From: Haloferula helveola
GTDB taxonomy: Bacteria > Verrucomicrobiota > Verrucomicrobiia > Verrucomicrobiales > Akkermansiaceae
Assembly: GCF_037076345.1 (NCBI RefSeq)
Contig: NZ_AP024702.1
Span: 4,030,001 to 4,094,000, forward strand
Direction of reading: 5' to 3'
DNA: 64,000 nt
In this document: one piece after another, positions 46,823 to 56,134 of the stretch
Numbering within the stretch: the stretch's first letter is position 1
Layout of the letters: every line of letters starts with the position of its first letter
Notes under the pieces: model-generated
Told to the model about the DNA's origin: nothing
Databases searched by the model: none
What the model saw: only the letters and a program-made list of their open reading frames with translations
Position numbers and translations under genes: made by a program

Positions 46823-48178
46823 TCAGGCCGGCTCGGCTTCGATGTCGTCGGGGTCGCCCACAGTCGATGAGTCGGGCGGGGGCGGATCCTTGATCTTCTT
46901 TTCCCAGATGTAGCGGCGGAACAGCACCTTGATCGATGCGGTCAAGGGCACAGCGAGCAAGGCCCCGATGAAACCGCCGAGGATCAGGGACCAGAAGATC
47001 ATCGAGAAGATCACGGTCATCGGATGCAGGCCGACCGAGTCGCCGACGATCTTCGGCGCGGTGACGATCGAGTTGATCTGCTGGGCGATGAAGAAGATGG
47101 CCGCCACCGCGGCGACGTAGGACCAAGGGTTGGTTCCGAGCCAACCTTGGTTCGACGGGTCCGAGTAGTGGAACCATGCGATCGTGCATGCCGGAATCAG
47201 GGTGATGATGTTTCCGACGAAGGGAATGATCCCGACGATGGCCATCATGATCCCGATCAGCAGTCCGAGCGGCAGTCCGAAGATCGTGAGCGCGATCCCG
47301 ATCAGGATGCCGTCGATGAACGCGACGAGGACCTGTCCGCGGAAGAACGAGATCATGTAGCCGTTGATCTCGGTCAGCGTCTCAATGACCTCGGTCTTGA
47401 ATCGCGAGGCTTTGAGCGGCACGTACTCGTGCCAGTGTTCCCGGATTGAGGAGGCGTCCTTGAGGAAGTAGTAGAGATAGATCGGCACCATCAGCAGGCC
47501 GAGCACGAGGCCCAGGAAGCCGAGGACTTTCGAAGTGCTGCCCTTGATCCAGTCGACGATGTCATCGCTCAGGGTCTTCAGGTAATTCCACAGCGTGGTG
47601 TTGGCGAACTTGATCCCGTGCTTCGGTTTGAGGTCTTCCGAGTTGGCCAACTTGTCGAGTTGGGCCGAGATCTCCTCACGTTTGGACGAGCGGGAAGCGA
47701 CGGGCACGGAATCGTCGACGGGAGGGGCGAGCAAGCTGTCGATGACCGGCTGCGTCCAAGGCTGTTTCTGCCGGGTGTCGACCAGCACATCGACGATCTT
47801 GTCGTCGAACTTCGCTGCCGGAGTGCCTGCGGCCGCCTTCAGCGACTTCTGCAGGCGGAACTCGTTGAGCTGATTGCCGACCATCGGAATGGTGATCGCG
47901 ACAAGAACCCCGATCGCCAGCAGGAAGGAGGCGAAGGTGACGATCACCGCCCGCAGGCGCGACATGCCCCGCTTCTGGAACCAGCGGACGACCGGGTCGA
48001 GCAGGTAGGCGATGATGCCGGCCACGGCGAGTGGCACGATCACCGGCTGCAGGAAGCCGAGCACTTTGCCGAGCAGCCAAATGAAGGCCACCAGCAGCAG
48101 GCCGAGGATTCCGATCGCGACGCCGGTGAGAGCCCGCCAGAGGGTGCGGATTTGGAAAGGGGTCGGGTGGCGCTGCAT
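46823..48178 (-). CDS. AI-2E family transporter (PerM/TqsA-like)
   Basis: 451 residues from ATG 48178. It has the AI-2E arrangement: four N-terminal helices (about 15-100), a soluble helical stretch (about 100-210) and four C-terminal helices. Conserved blocks include VIVPLAVAGIIAYLLDPVV near 40, VLVAFIDGILIGIALTIFG near 280 and MMAIVGIIPFVGNIITL near 310. The C-terminal 25 residues are Asp/Pro/Glu-rich. Some members export autoinducer-2 and others act as Na+/H+ antiporters, so the substrate is uncertain. It lies 133 bp downstream of nusB. Confidence 0.88.
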   Translation of the reverse strand: MQRHPTPFQIRTLWRALTGVAIGILGLLLVAFIWLLGKVLGFLQPVIVPLAVAGIIAYLLDPVVRWFQKRGMSRLRAVIVTFASFLLAIGVLVAITIPMVGNQLNEFRLQKSLKAAAGTPAAKFDDKIVDVLVDTRQKQPWTQPVIDSLLAPPVDDSVPVASRSSKREEISAQLDKLANSEDLKPKHGIKFANTTLWNYLKTLSDDIVDWIKGSTSKVLGFLGLVLGLLMVPIYLYYFLKDASSIREHWHEYVPLKASRFKTEVIETLTEINGYMISFFRGQVLVAFIDGILIGIALTIFGLPLGLLIGIMMAIVGIIPFVGNIITLIPACTIAWFHYSDPSNQGWLGTNPWSYVAAVAAIFFIAQQINSIVTAPKIVGDSVGLHPMTVIFSMIFWSLILGGFIGALLAVPLTASIKVLFRRYIWEKKIKDPPPPDSSTVGDPDDIEAEPA

Positions 48179-48311
48179 GGAAGGATCCAGTCTGGAGCTC
48201 CGCATTCCGAAGCTCAAGCACGCGGGCCGCGGAGTGGGGCGGGGATTGGTCTAGCAGCTCCCGGACCGCCGGGGCATTGGAAAATCCTCCGGATCTTGGA
48301 CCGCGGACGGC

Positions 48312-49196
48312 TCAGGACTTGGCGATCTTGTCGAGGATGCCGTTGACGAAGCGGCCGGAGTCAGTGGTGCCGAACTTCTTCGCGAGCTCGATGGCCTCGT
48401 TGATGGCGACCGGTGTCGGAACATCGGGATTCGAGAGAATTTCCCAAGTGCCGAGCCGCAGGATGGCGCGGTCGATCGGATCGATCCGCTCCGGTGCGAA
48501 GTTCTCGACCACGGCGTTGAGCCGCTCATCGATCTGCGGCTTTTCGGCGAGCACCGCATCGGCGATCCGGTCGCTCTTTTCGCGGAGCTCGGTGAGCGAT
48601 GCCCGGGACTCGCGGATCTTCGAGAACTCCGCCTGATCGGGAAAGTCCTCGGGGTGCTGGATCATCTGCAGCCGTTCGGAGATCCGGTCGAGGCGGTTGA
48701 TCGGTCCGGCGACGGGTTCGAGCTGCGGGCGCAGGCCCGGGTGGTCGTCGAGCACGCGCAGGAACTCCGAGCGCGCGAAGCGGAGGTCGCGGTCGATGCT
48801 GAAGAGCTTGTCAAAGCCGGCACCGAACTTCTCCGAGACCGTATCGTCCTCGTCGTCGCGCCGGATTTTGGCTAGGGCGGAAAATTGGGCCGACCAGGCT
48901 TCCTCGAGCTCGAAGATGCGGTCGAGCGCGGCGGCCGAGGACTCGAGTTCGGGGCGGGCCCGCAGCACGGCTCGGGCGTTTGGAAGTCGTTCGACCATTT
49001 CGGCGTAGCGCTCTTCGCGGCCGAGGCTGAGGTGCTGGATCAGCTTCCAGGTGGCGAGCACCAGCGCCCGGCGGTCGGACTCGGTAACGAACTGCCAGAA
49101 GGCGTCCCGGAGTGAGCTCGCCTCGGCGCCTCCTTCGATGTCGGCGCAGTAGAGGAACTGGATCACCGCCTCGCGGATCTGCCGACGGCTTGGCAT
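48312..49196 (-). CDS. nusB: NusB-like transcription antitermination factor with large internal insert
   Basis: 294 residues from ATG 49196, about twice the usual NusB length. The N-terminus begins SRRQIREAVIQFLYCAD, and the C-terminus has the NusB signature (ERIDPIDRAILRLGTWEIL near 232, PTPVAINEAIELAKKFGT near 258, FVNGILDKIA at the end). About 150 charged, helical residues (about 70-215) are inserted between these halves. NusB binds boxA with S10 and aids rRNA transcription. It starts one base after the ribH stop, the usual ribH-nusB pairing, which supports the identity despite the insert. Confidence 0.85.
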   Translation of the reverse strand: MPSRRQIREAVIQFLYCADIEGGAEASSLRDAFWQFVTESDRRALVLATWKLIQHLSLGREERYAEMVERLPNARAVLRARPELESSAAALDRIFELEEAWSAQFSALAKIRRDDEDDTVSEKFGAGFDKLFSIDRDLRFARSEFLRVLDDHPGLRPQLEPVAGPINRLDRISERLQMIQHPEDFPDQAEFSKIRESRASLTELREKSDRIADAVLAEKPQIDERLNAVVENFAPERIDPIDRAILRLGTWEILSNPDVPTPVAINEAIELAKKFGTTDSGRFVNGILDKIAKS

Positions 49197-49197
49197 C

Positions 49198-49710
49198 CTA
49201 CTTGGCGCGGGCGGGAGTTTCCGAGTCGACCGGCATGGTGCGGTCGAGTTCGTGGAAGACATCGACCATGGCGGCGGCAGCGCGGGCGGCTTCCTTGCCG
49301 CGGTTGAGCTTGGCGCCGATGCAGCGGGCGTAGGCCTGCTTCTCGTCCTCGACCAGCAGCACCTCGTTGATCACCGGCACCTTGTGCTGGATGGCGAGGG
49401 TCTGGAGGGCGCTGGTCACGGAATTCGCGATCAGATCGGCATGGGCGGTGGCGCCTTTGAGGATCACGCCGAGAGCGATCACGCAGCCCGGCTTCTCGCG
49501 GTCGAGTACCGTAGCTGCGGCGACCGGGATCTCGAAGGCGCCCGGGACGCGGATCAGGTCGATGCGGGTGGAAGGCATCAGCTCACCGATTTCCTCCACG
49601 GCGTTGTCGACCAGGGCATCCGCGAATTGCTCGTTGTACTTAGCGGCCACAATGCAGACGCGCACGCGGGGGCCGATGATCCGGGGTTTGGGCGGGAGCG
49701 CCGTGGACAT
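49198..49710 (-). CDS. ribH: 6,7-dimethyl-8-ribityllumazine synthase
   Basis: Penultimate enzyme of riboflavin synthesis, which assembles into icosahedral shells in many bacteria. 170 residues. Typical sequence: AAKYNEQFADALVDNAVEE near 23, RVPGAFEIPVAAATVL near 54, VIALGVILKGATAHADLIAN near 76 with the catalytic His, and GAKLNRGKEAARAAAAM near 135. The 14 N-terminal residues are extra but harmless. Between ribBA (50 bp upstream) and nusB (1 bp downstream). Confidence 0.95.
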   Translation of the reverse strand: MSTALPPKPRIIGPRVRVCIVAAKYNEQFADALVDNAVEEIGELMPSTRIDLIRVPGAFEIPVAAATVLDREKPGCVIALGVILKGATAHADLIANSVTSALQTLAIQHKVPVINEVLLVEDEKQAYARCIGAKLNRGKEAARAAAAMVDVFHELDRTMPVDSETPARAK

Positions 49711-49760
49711 GGGCGTCGGTATGGGTCGGGGTTACGAAAATGTCAACAGGGCGGGGAGCC

Positions 49761-50960
49761 TCAGATCCGGTGTCCCATCCGGTCGCGTTTGGTGGAGAGG
49801 TAGCGCTCGTTGTGGGGATTGGCGGGGAGGCTGATCGGGACCTGTTCGACGATTTCGAGTCCGTAGCCTTCGAGGCCGACGACTTTCTTCGGATTGTTGG
49901 TGAGCAGGCGGATTTTGCCGACACCGAGGTCCTGCAGGATCTGGGCTCCCATGCCGTAGTCGCGAAGGTCGGCGGAAAAGCCGAGGCGCTCGTTGGCCTC
50001 GATGGTGTCGAGGCCCTGCTCCTGGAGCTTGTAGGCGTGGATTTTGGCGGCGAGACCGATTCCGCGTCCTTCCTGACGAAGGTAGAGGAGGACGCCTCCT
50101 TCCTTGGAGATGTGCTCGAGGGCGGCATCGAGCTGTCCGCCGCAGTCGCAGCGCTTGGAAAGGAAAACGTCGCCGGTCAGGCACTCGGAGTGGACCCGCA
50201 CAAGTGTCGGGCGGTCACGCTGGATCTCGCCGCGGCTGAGCGCGAGGTGGTGGGTGCCGTCGGTCTCGATCCGGTAGAGGTGGCAGTCGAAGTCGCCGTG
50301 GTCGGTTGGCAGCTTGATCGTCTCCTCGCGGACCACGAGCTTCTCGGTGCGGCGCCGCCACTCGATGAGCTGGGCGATGGTGCAGGCCTTGAGGCCGTGC
50401 TTGTTCTGGAACTCGCCGAGTTCGCCGACGCGCGACATGGTGCCGTCATCGTTCATGATCTCGCAGATCACCCCGGCTGGCGGAAGACCGGCAAGGCGGG
50501 CGAGATCGACCGCCGCCTCGGTGTGTCCCGCGCGACGCAGGCAACCGCCGGGCATCGCCTGGAGCGGAAAGACGTGGCCGGGTTGGACGAAGTCATCGGG
50601 GCCGCATTGGGGCTCGGCGAGTTGGCGGATGCAGCGGGCGCGGTCGGCGGCGGAAATCCCGGTTGTGATGCCGGTGGCCGCGTCGACCGAGATGGTGAAG
50701 GCGGTTTTCTGGCCCTCCCGGTTGCGGCGGGTCATGGGCGGGAGGTCAAGCTCCTCGGCCCGCTCGCCGGTGACCGGCGCGCAGATCAGGCCGCGTCCGT
50801 GAACCGCCATCAGCGAGATGGTCTCCGGCGTGCAGAGCGAGGCGGCGGCGACGAGGTCGGCCTCGTTCTCGCGGTCCGGGTCGTCGGCCACGATCACCAC
50901 CCGCCCGGCGGCGATTTCGGCGATGATTTCATCGATGGGGCTGAACTCGAGGGCGGTCAT
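49761..50960 (-). CDS. ribBA: bifunctional 3,4-dihydroxy-2-butanone-4-phosphate synthase / GTP cyclohydrolase II
   Basis: From ATG 50960 it is 399 residues with both halves. The RibB part (about 1-200) has DPDRENEADLVAAAS near 28 and AGHTEAAVDLARLAG near 145. The RibA part (about 205-399) has SECLTGDVFLSKRCDCGGQL-like zinc Cys residues near 260-275, YLRQEGRGIGLAAKIHAYKL near 297 and RLLTNNPKK near 355. These supply the two precursors of riboflavin. I looked for an FMN riboswitch in the 94-bp upstream gap and saw none. Divergent from the SHD1-like gene. Confidence 0.95.
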   Translation of the reverse strand: MTALEFSPIDEIIAEIAAGRVVIVADDPDRENEADLVAAASLCTPETISLMAVHGRGLICAPVTGERAEELDLPPMTRRNREGQKTAFTISVDAATGITTGISAADRARCIRQLAEPQCGPDDFVQPGHVFPLQAMPGGCLRRAGHTEAAVDLARLAGLPPAGVICEIMNDDGTMSRVGELGEFQNKHGLKACTIAQLIEWRRRTEKLVVREETIKLPTDHGDFDCHLYRIETDGTHHLALSRGEIQRDRPTLVRVHSECLTGDVFLSKRCDCGGQLDAALEHISKEGGVLLYLRQEGRGIGLAAKIHAYKLQEQGLDTIEANERLGFSADLRDYGMGAQILQDLGVGKIRLLTNNPKKVVGLEGYGLEIVEQVPISLPANPHNERYLSTKRDRMGHRI

Positions 50961-51054
50961 GGGTCGCGGCAAGCGTCGGTCGGTGCAGGGACTTGGTCAA
51001 GGAGTCGGAGAATCGGGATTTGTGCCGATTCCGGAGATTTGCATCATCGGGTGC

Positions 51055-51606
51055 ATGAATGCTCCGATCCGTCCGCTCCTGCATTGGATTCTCGGGCTCG
51101 CGTGTCTGGTTTCGCCCTTGCACGGCGACGATTTCCGCGAGTGGCGGGATGCTGTCACCGGCAACACGATTGTCGCGAAGCTGATCGACAAGCGGGAAGG
51201 GGATGAAGGTCTGGAAGCGCAGTTGCTGGTCAAGGACTCGCGTCGCGCGTCGTGGGTGAATGTCGACAAGCGCCTGCTGCCCAAGGAGGCGGCCTACATC
51301 AAGGAATGGGTGAAGCCGGAGGAGCGGTTCAAGTTCATCAAGTTCGGCTACAGCACCAAGGCGCGGATGGACGCGGCGTGGTTCGCGGTGAATACCGGCA
51401 ACCACGGCATCCGCGTTTCAGTGGAGCCCACCGGCAAGCCGTCGAAGGAGTTCGTTTTTCCTGCCAAGACCAAGAAGACCGCCTACCTGCCGGTCGGGGT
51501 TTTCGCGAGGAACAAGAGCGGCGTGTCCCTCGCGACGGTCAGGGTCTACAACAAGGAGTCGGACCTGTTGCTCTTCGTGCTGCGCGACCTCGAGAACAAG
51601 GAGTAA
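51055..51606 (+). CDS. exported SHD1-like protein
   Basis: 183 residues with a signal peptide (about 1-22, LGLACLVSPLHG). The following segment (about 24-82) resembles the SLA1-homology (SHD1) domain common in Planctomycetota and Verrucomicrobiota: EWRDAVTGNTIVAKLIDK ... WVNVDKRLLPKEAAYIKEW. The rest (about 85-180) is a beta-rich domain ending in a charged tail. Secreted proteins of this type are of unknown function. It is divergent from ribBA and 69 bp upstream of the next gene. Confidence 0.65.
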   Translation: MNAPIRPLLHWILGLACLVSPLHGDDFREWRDAVTGNTIVAKLIDKREGDEGLEAQLLVKDSRRASWVNVDKRLLPKEAAYIKEWVKPEERFKFIKFGYSTKARMDAAWFAVNTGNHGIRVSVEPTGKPSKEFVFPAKTKKTAYLPVGVFARNKSGVSLATVRVYNKESDLLLFVLRDLENKE

Positions 51607-51675
51607 GTCCGACCGCTTCCGGCGCGCGCAGAATTCGTTGGCTACGCTGTGGCGACCAAGCGGATAACTGACTCC

Positions 51676-52431
51676 ATGCAACCGACACCACGTTTCGAGG
51701 AACTCGACTACCGGCAGACTCCGCTGGGTGAATTGATCCTGAGACGGCGCACCCTGCTGCCGCTGGACAATCTCGAGGTTTACGAGGTGATCCTTGGCGA
51801 TGCCTATCTGATGACCAGTCTCTTCAACGAGGTGGAGAAGGCGCTTTCGAGACTGGGGCTGGCAGCGGCGTCGGAAGCGTTCCCGGGGGAAGGGGTTTTG
51901 GATGTGGTGGTCGGTGGCCTGGGCTTGGGCTACACGGCACGTGAAGCGCTGGACCAGTCCGGCACGAAGTCACTGATCGTGGTCGATTTTCTCGAGCCGG
52001 TGATCGAGTGGCACGAGAAAGGCATGGTTCCCTTGGGGGCCGGTCTGACGGAGGACCCGCGTTGCCGTTTCGTGCATGGCGACTTCTTCGGAAAGGCGCT
52101 GGGTGACGGGTTCGATCCGGATGAATCCGGTCGGAAGTTCCATGCGGTGCTGCTCGACATCGACCATTCGCCTTCGAAGCTGCTCCACGAGGGAAACGCG
52201 GCATTCTATGCCTCCGACGGGTTGGCGAAGCTGCTGGATAAGCTTCACCCGGGAGGCGTCTTCGCCCTGTGGTCGGATGATCCGCCGGATGACGGGTTCA
52301 TGGCCGCTCTGGAGCAGGTGTTCGAAGACTGCGCTGCCCACGTGGTGACCTTCCACAATCCGCATCAGGACTGTGAGTCGGCGAGCACCGTCTACGTCGC
52401 GCGGAAGGCCGGCGGTTCCGGGGCGGACTGA
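51676..52431 (+). CDS. spermidine synthase-like / SAM-dependent methyltransferase-fold protein
   Basis: 251 residues from ATG 51676 (a GTG at 51649 would add nine). The Rossmann-type motif [16 protein letters not shown] is near residue 78, followed by [20 protein letters not shown] near 103 and [19 protein letters not shown] near 155, like spermidine synthase homologues without the polyamine-binding N-domain. A transferase using SAM or decarboxylated SAM is likely; substrate unknown. The stop codon lies inside a short repeat (GGGGCGGACTGAAGT, 52420-52434) found again at 56215-56229. Confidence 0.75.
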   Translation: MQPTPRFEELDYRQTPLGELILRRRTLLPLDNLEVYEVILGDAYLMTSLFNEVEKALSRLGLAAASEAFPGEGVLDVVVGGLGLGYTAREALDQSGTKSLIVVDFLEPVIEWHEKGMVPLGAGLTEDPRCRFVHGDFFGKALGDGFDPDESGRKFHAVLLDIDHSPSKLLHEGNAAFYASDGLAKLLDKLHPGGVFALWSDDPPDDGFMAALEQVFEDCAAHVVTFHNPHQDCESASTVYVARKAGGSGAD

Positions 52432-52434
52432 AGT
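52420..52434 (+). repeat. copy 1 of GGGGCGGACTGAAGT intergenic repeat
   Basis: The 15-bp unit is identical to 56215-56229. It begins inside the last codons of the methyltransferase-like gene. The continuation here reads GCGCG, which breaks the GCGGACT-GA-AGTCCGC hairpin of copy 2 by one base. Confidence 0.55.
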
Positions 52435-52487
52435 GCGCGGTCCATGATCACTTGTTGCGGGCGAGGGTTGCGATAGGTTGGATCGCT

Positions 52488-52697
52488 ATGAGTGATCACA
52501 TCTACAAGAAGATCGAGTTGGTCGGATCGTCGACGCAGGGAGTGGAGGATGCGGTGAACAACGCCGTCGCGAAGGCGTCGCAGAGCGTGCGCAACATGCG
52601 GTGGTTCGAAGTCGCCGAGATCCGCGGCCACCTGGAGGACAACAAGGTCGCGCACTGGCAGGTGACCGTGAAGATCGGCTTCACGCTCGACGAATGA
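52488..52697 (+). CDS. dodecin, flavin-binding storage protein
   Basis: From ATG 52488 it is 69 residues, the exact dodecin size. The pattern is [19 protein letters not shown], then [20 protein letters not shown] and [13 protein letters not shown], with the Trp that stacks on flavin. Dodecin forms a 12-mer that stores FMN or riboflavin and protects against flavin photochemistry. It lies near the riboflavin genes but is separated by two genes and a strand change. Confidence 0.93.
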   Translation: MSDHIYKKIELVGSSTQGVEDAVNNAVAKASQSVRNMRWFEVAEIRGHLEDNKVAHWQVTVKIGFTLDE

Positions 52698-52715
52698 ACG
52701 ACCTGTCGCCGGATC

Positions 52716-54266
52716 CTACTCTTTGAGCACGGGAAGCAACTCGACCACCGACTTCGGGGTGGTTCCGGGCCAGCCGTCGTTGGCTTGATCCGGTCCCGGA
52801 GTGGTGCGTCCCTTGCGGATCGCGGTGGCGAGTTCGGCGGCGAGCTCTTTCACCAGTTCCGGCTTCTTCTCCGCGAGGTTCGTTTCCTCGGCCGGGTCAT
52901 CCTTCAGGTTGAAGAGCTGGACGGGATACAGTGATTTGTCCTTGAGCGCCGCGCCGGGTTTGGGGGCGGACCAACCGCCGGAACCCGGGCACAGGCAGAG
53001 TTTCCAGTCGCCGCGGCGGATGGCGAACGAGCCGTTGATCGAGTGATGGATCGCGCTCGGGCGAACCGGTTCGGACAAGGACGCATCGCGCAGGAGCGGG
53101 ACGAGGGAGAACGAATCGACTCCGGCGTTGTCGGGGATCTTCCCGCCGAGTCCGGCGGCATCGGCGGCGGTGGCGAACCAGTCGACGGTGGAAACGGTCT
53201 GATCGCAGGTTGTGCCGGCCTTCACCTGTCCGGGCCAGCGGACGACGTAGGGAACCCGGTGACCGCCTTCGTAGATGTCCGCCTTGTGACCACGCCACGG
53301 GCCGCAGGGGTCGTGGCCCTTCTTCACGAGTCCCGGAATGTCGGCCATCGGCGAGCAGCCGTTGTCGGAAGTGAAGACGATGAGCGTGTTGTCGGCGACC
53401 CCTCGGGCGTCGAGTTCCGCGAGCACCTCGCCGACGACCCAGTCGGTCTCCATCATGAAGTCGGCGTAGTCGCTGAGTCCCGATTTCCCCTTCCACTTTT
53501 CGGACGGAACGATGGGCGTGTGCGGGCTGGTGAGCGGCAGGTAGAGGAAGAACGGCTTCTTCGCTTCCGCGCACTTGCCGATGAAGGCGCGGGACTCGCG
53601 GGCGAAGTCGGCGAGGCAGGCCGAGGCTTCGAAATCGGCCAGCGCGGCGCCCGGGCGGTTGGGGACGAGGAAGGCTTTGGTCAGGGTCGGCGTGCCGACG
53701 GGGACGTCGTCGCGCAGGTAGAGGTAGGGCGGCATGTCGAGCGATGCCGGGAACAGGAAGTTGTGGGTGAAGCCGCGGGCCAGCGGGCCGTTGTCGACCT
53801 TCTTCGAGTAGTCGAGATCCCAGCCGCCGCCTTTGGTCGGTCCAGAGTCCGCCTTGCGGGGCTTGTCGAGTTTGTGCCATCCGAGCCCGAGGTGCCACTT
53901 GCCGATCACGCTGCTGGTGTAGCCGGCCTCGCCGAGGATGCCCGCGATGGTCGGCGTGTCGGCGTCGATGAGGGCGGGGGAGGTGCCGTTAAGGACGCCC
54001 TTCTTCATCCGCGAGCGCCAGTTGTAGCGGCCGGTGACGATCGAGTAGCGGGTCGGCGTGCAGACGGCGGAAGTCGTGTGGGCATCGGTGAAACGCATCC
54101 CCTCGGTGGCGATCCGGTCAATGTGGGGAGTGGCGATTTTGCCGCCGTAGCAGGCCGGGTCACCCCAGCCCATGTCGTCGGCAAGGATGAAGATCAGATT
54201 GGGCGGAGCATCCGCGGCGCGGAGGCAGGGGAGGACGAGCAGGGCGAGCAGGAGACGGAGCTTCAT
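52716..54266 (-). CDS. exported sulfatase
   Basis: From ATG 54266 it is 516 residues with a signal peptide (about 1-17). The formylglycine motif is CTPTRYSIVTGRY near residue 70. Other ligands include ADDMGWGDPACYGG near 30, GKWHLGLG near 122, SPHTPIVPSEKWKG near 245, FTSDNGCSPM near 290 and WRGHKADIYEGGHRVPY near 316. This is the arylsulfatase type found in large numbers in marine Verrucomicrobiota, acting on sulfated glycans. It needs an anaerobic or aerobic maturase, neither seen here. Longer start to 54455 rejected because the signal peptide would be buried. Confidence 0.93.
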   Translation of the reverse strand: MKLRLLLALLVLPCLRAADAPPNLIFILADDMGWGDPACYGGKIATPHIDRIATEGMRFTDAHTTSAVCTPTRYSIVTGRYNWRSRMKKGVLNGTSPALIDADTPTIAGILGEAGYTSSVIGKWHLGLGWHKLDKPRKADSGPTKGGGWDLDYSKKVDNGPLARGFTHNFLFPASLDMPPYLYLRDDVPVGTPTLTKAFLVPNRPGAALADFEASACLADFARESRAFIGKCAEAKKPFFLYLPLTSPHTPIVPSEKWKGKSGLSDYADFMMETDWVVGEVLAELDARGVADNTLIVFTSDNGCSPMADIPGLVKKGHDPCGPWRGHKADIYEGGHRVPYVVRWPGQVKAGTTCDQTVSTVDWFATAADAAGLGGKIPDNAGVDSFSLVPLLRDASLSEPVRPSAIHHSINGSFAIRRGDWKLCLCPGSGGWSAPKPGAALKDKSLYPVQLFNLKDDPAEETNLAEKKPELVKELAAELATAIRKGRTTPGPDQANDGWPGTTPKSVVELLPVLKE

Positions 54267-54363
54267 CGGGAGGATAGGAGACGTGGAGCGGTTCGAGATT
54301 CTTGCGCCTGATCCCGTTTCCGGCGTCTTGACGGGACCGGTCCGGAAGGTGGAATCTGGGAAC

Positions 54364-54930
54364 ATGAGAACCGGGCTTCTGGCGATAGTGACGACCTTGC
54401 TTTTGGTTGGCTGCGATCGTGAACCGGAGGAACGGGAAGCGGATGGGTCCGGCAATGCGCCGCCGCCTCACGAAGGGCGCCCCGTTTCCGCGGATGCGGA
54501 TGGTGGTGAGGCGGTGACCGATGCCTCCCCGAAGATCCGTGTGCGTCCGCCGGCCGACGCGAAGCCTCGTTCGGGCAAGCCGGTGGAGGGCAGCCCGGGG
54601 TTCGTGCACAGTCCTTACACGGGTGAGGCGGTCGACATTCGGGGAGTGCTTCCCGGGACCGATATACTGGATCCGACCACGCCCGATCGAAGACTGATCC
54701 GGATTGCCGAAGGAGAGCAAGTGGTGGCGAGGCCGGCGCCAGGAAAGCCGGGCTTCGTGTTTTCTCCTTACGGCAACAGGCTCGTCGACGTGCGGGGCAT
54801 CCCGGCAGGGACGCTGGTCGCTGATCCGGAATACCCGACTTCGGAGAAGAAGTATTTCCGCGTGCCGACCCCGTGGATGAGCGAAGAGGAAATCACGATC
54901 GAGCCCGGATCGCCGGGCATCGACATGTGA
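54364..54930 (+). CDS. lipoprotein with two internal GFV(H/F)SPY repeats
   Basis: 188 residues from ATG 54364. The lipoprotein signal has lipobox LLVGC (Cys17). A Pro/Glu/Asp-rich linker (about 20-75) is followed by two related units: GSPGFVHSPYTGEAVDIRG near 80 and GKPGFVFSPYGNRLVDVRG near 128. Each is followed by a conserved GT and (D/A)DP segment. The end contains a Met-Asp tail. No family name known to me. Divergent from the sulfatase gene across 97 bp. Confidence 0.65.
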   Translation: MRTGLLAIVTTLLLVGCDREPEEREADGSGNAPPPHEGRPVSADADGGEAVTDASPKIRVRPPADAKPRSGKPVEGSPGFVHSPYTGEAVDIRGVLPGTDILDPTTPDRRLIRIAEGEQVVARPAPGKPGFVFSPYGNRLVDVRGIPAGTLVADPEYPTSEKKYFRVPTPWMSEEEITIEPGSPGIDM

Positions 54931-55030
54931 AGAGCGGCCTGTGGGGAGCGAGTCGCCCCCCCGCGTCGCAACGGTCAGGGTACGGGAAAGCTCGTGAGAT
55001 TGCGGGACGGGGGCGTCCCGCCTCCCAGTC

Positions 55031-56107
55031 TCACACCGGCTCGAGTCCGGCGTGGCCGATCTCGTCGGCGAGTTCGTTGAACTCGGCGACTTCGGCGGCG
55101 GTAAAGTGAAGCCCGCCGGCTTCGTCCGAGCGCTTGCGGGCTTCGGCCTCGAACTGGCCGGGGAGGATGCATCCTTCGTTGCCGTGGCCGAAGATGTCGG
55201 CGAGGACTTCCTTGAGGTTTGCCATCTGGTCGCGGCCGTTGGCGAAGGCATTGCCCGAGACGGCGTCGGGATGGATGACCTGGAAGTAGAACGCGGTGGT
55301 GGTTTTCTCTCCTTCAGGTGCCTGCGAGGCGCGACCACGGAGCGTCGGCAGCGAGCCACCGATCAACGCTCCGTAAACTTCGTTGAGCAGGCACATCGCG
55401 TAGCCCTTGTGGGCGCCGAAGGGCAGCAACGCGGCGACCTCGTTGGGGTTGGTCGTCGGGTTCCCGTCCTTGTCGACCGCGGCATTCGGTGGAAGCTCCT
55501 TGCCCTCGCGCTTGAGTGCCTGCACCCGGCCCATCGCGACCACCGAGGTGGCCCAGTCGCTGACCAGCGGGAAACCTACGGCATCCGTCGTAGGAAAGCC
55601 CCACGAGTGCGGGTTGGTGCCGAGCGTCGGAAACTTGCCGCCGAAGGGGACGACCTCGGCCAGAGCCGAGGTGCAGTTGGTGTAGGCGATGTAGCCGCGC
55701 TCGGCTGCTTCCATCACGTAGCCACCGCCCCAAAGGTAGTGGAAGGCGTTGTCGACCGAGACTTGGCCGATGCCGTAGCGGTCGGCCAGTTCGATGCAGC
55801 GGTCGATGGCGCGGTAGGCGACCGACTGGCCGAGCTTGCGGTTGGCGTTCCAGACCTCCGAGCCCTCGAACTTCGACGGGACGACCTCGATCTCGGCGCC
55901 CGGCACGCAGCCGCCGGTGGCCGAGCCGAACAGGTGGTCGAGGTGCAGTGCCTTGAGCGCGTGGTGGGTGCGGATGCCGTGGCGGGCCGCTTCGGCGGCA
56001 AGTTTGGCACCTTCGGCGGCTTCCTCGGCGGAGAACCCGCGGGCTTGATAGGCGGCGGAAACGAGGCGGTCGTGGGCTTCGCGGGAAACGGTCAGGAAAT
56101 CGGACAT
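55031..56107 (-). CDS. LDH2/MDH2-type oxidoreductase (malate/L-lactate dehydrogenase family)
   Basis: 358 residues from ATG 56107. The family pattern is present: SREAHDRLVSAAYQARGFSA near 7, AARHGIRTHHALK near 40, VDNAFHYLWGGGYVMEAAER near 125, VVPFGGKFPTLGTNPHSWGF near 155 and PFGAHKGYAMCLLNEVYG near 230. These NAD(P)-dependent enzymes oxidise 2-hydroxy acids such as malate, lactate or ureidoglycolate; substrate cannot be set from sequence. A TTGTATGACAA element lies at 56135-56145, 28 bp upstream. Confidence 0.85.
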   Translation of the reverse strand: MSDFLTVSREAHDRLVSAAYQARGFSAEEAAEGAKLAAEAARHGIRTHHALKALHLDHLFGSATGGCVPGAEIEVVPSKFEGSEVWNANRKLGQSVAYRAIDRCIELADRYGIGQVSVDNAFHYLWGGGYVMEAAERGYIAYTNCTSALAEVVPFGGKFPTLGTNPHSWGFPTTDAVGFPLVSDWATSVVAMGRVQALKREGKELPPNAAVDKDGNPTTNPNEVAALLPFGAHKGYAMCLLNEVYGALIGGSLPTLRGRASQAPEGEKTTTAFYFQVIHPDAVSGNAFANGRDQMANLKEVLADIFGHGNEGCILPGQFEAEARKRSDEAGGLHFTAAEVAEFNELADEIGHAGLEPV

Positions 56108-56134
56108 GGCTTGCTGAGGGAGATCCAAGCGAAG

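Noticed and set aside
50961-51054. FMN riboswitch upstream of ribBA
   Set aside because: The gap is 94 bp, shared with a divergent gene, and lacks the conserved RFN helices.
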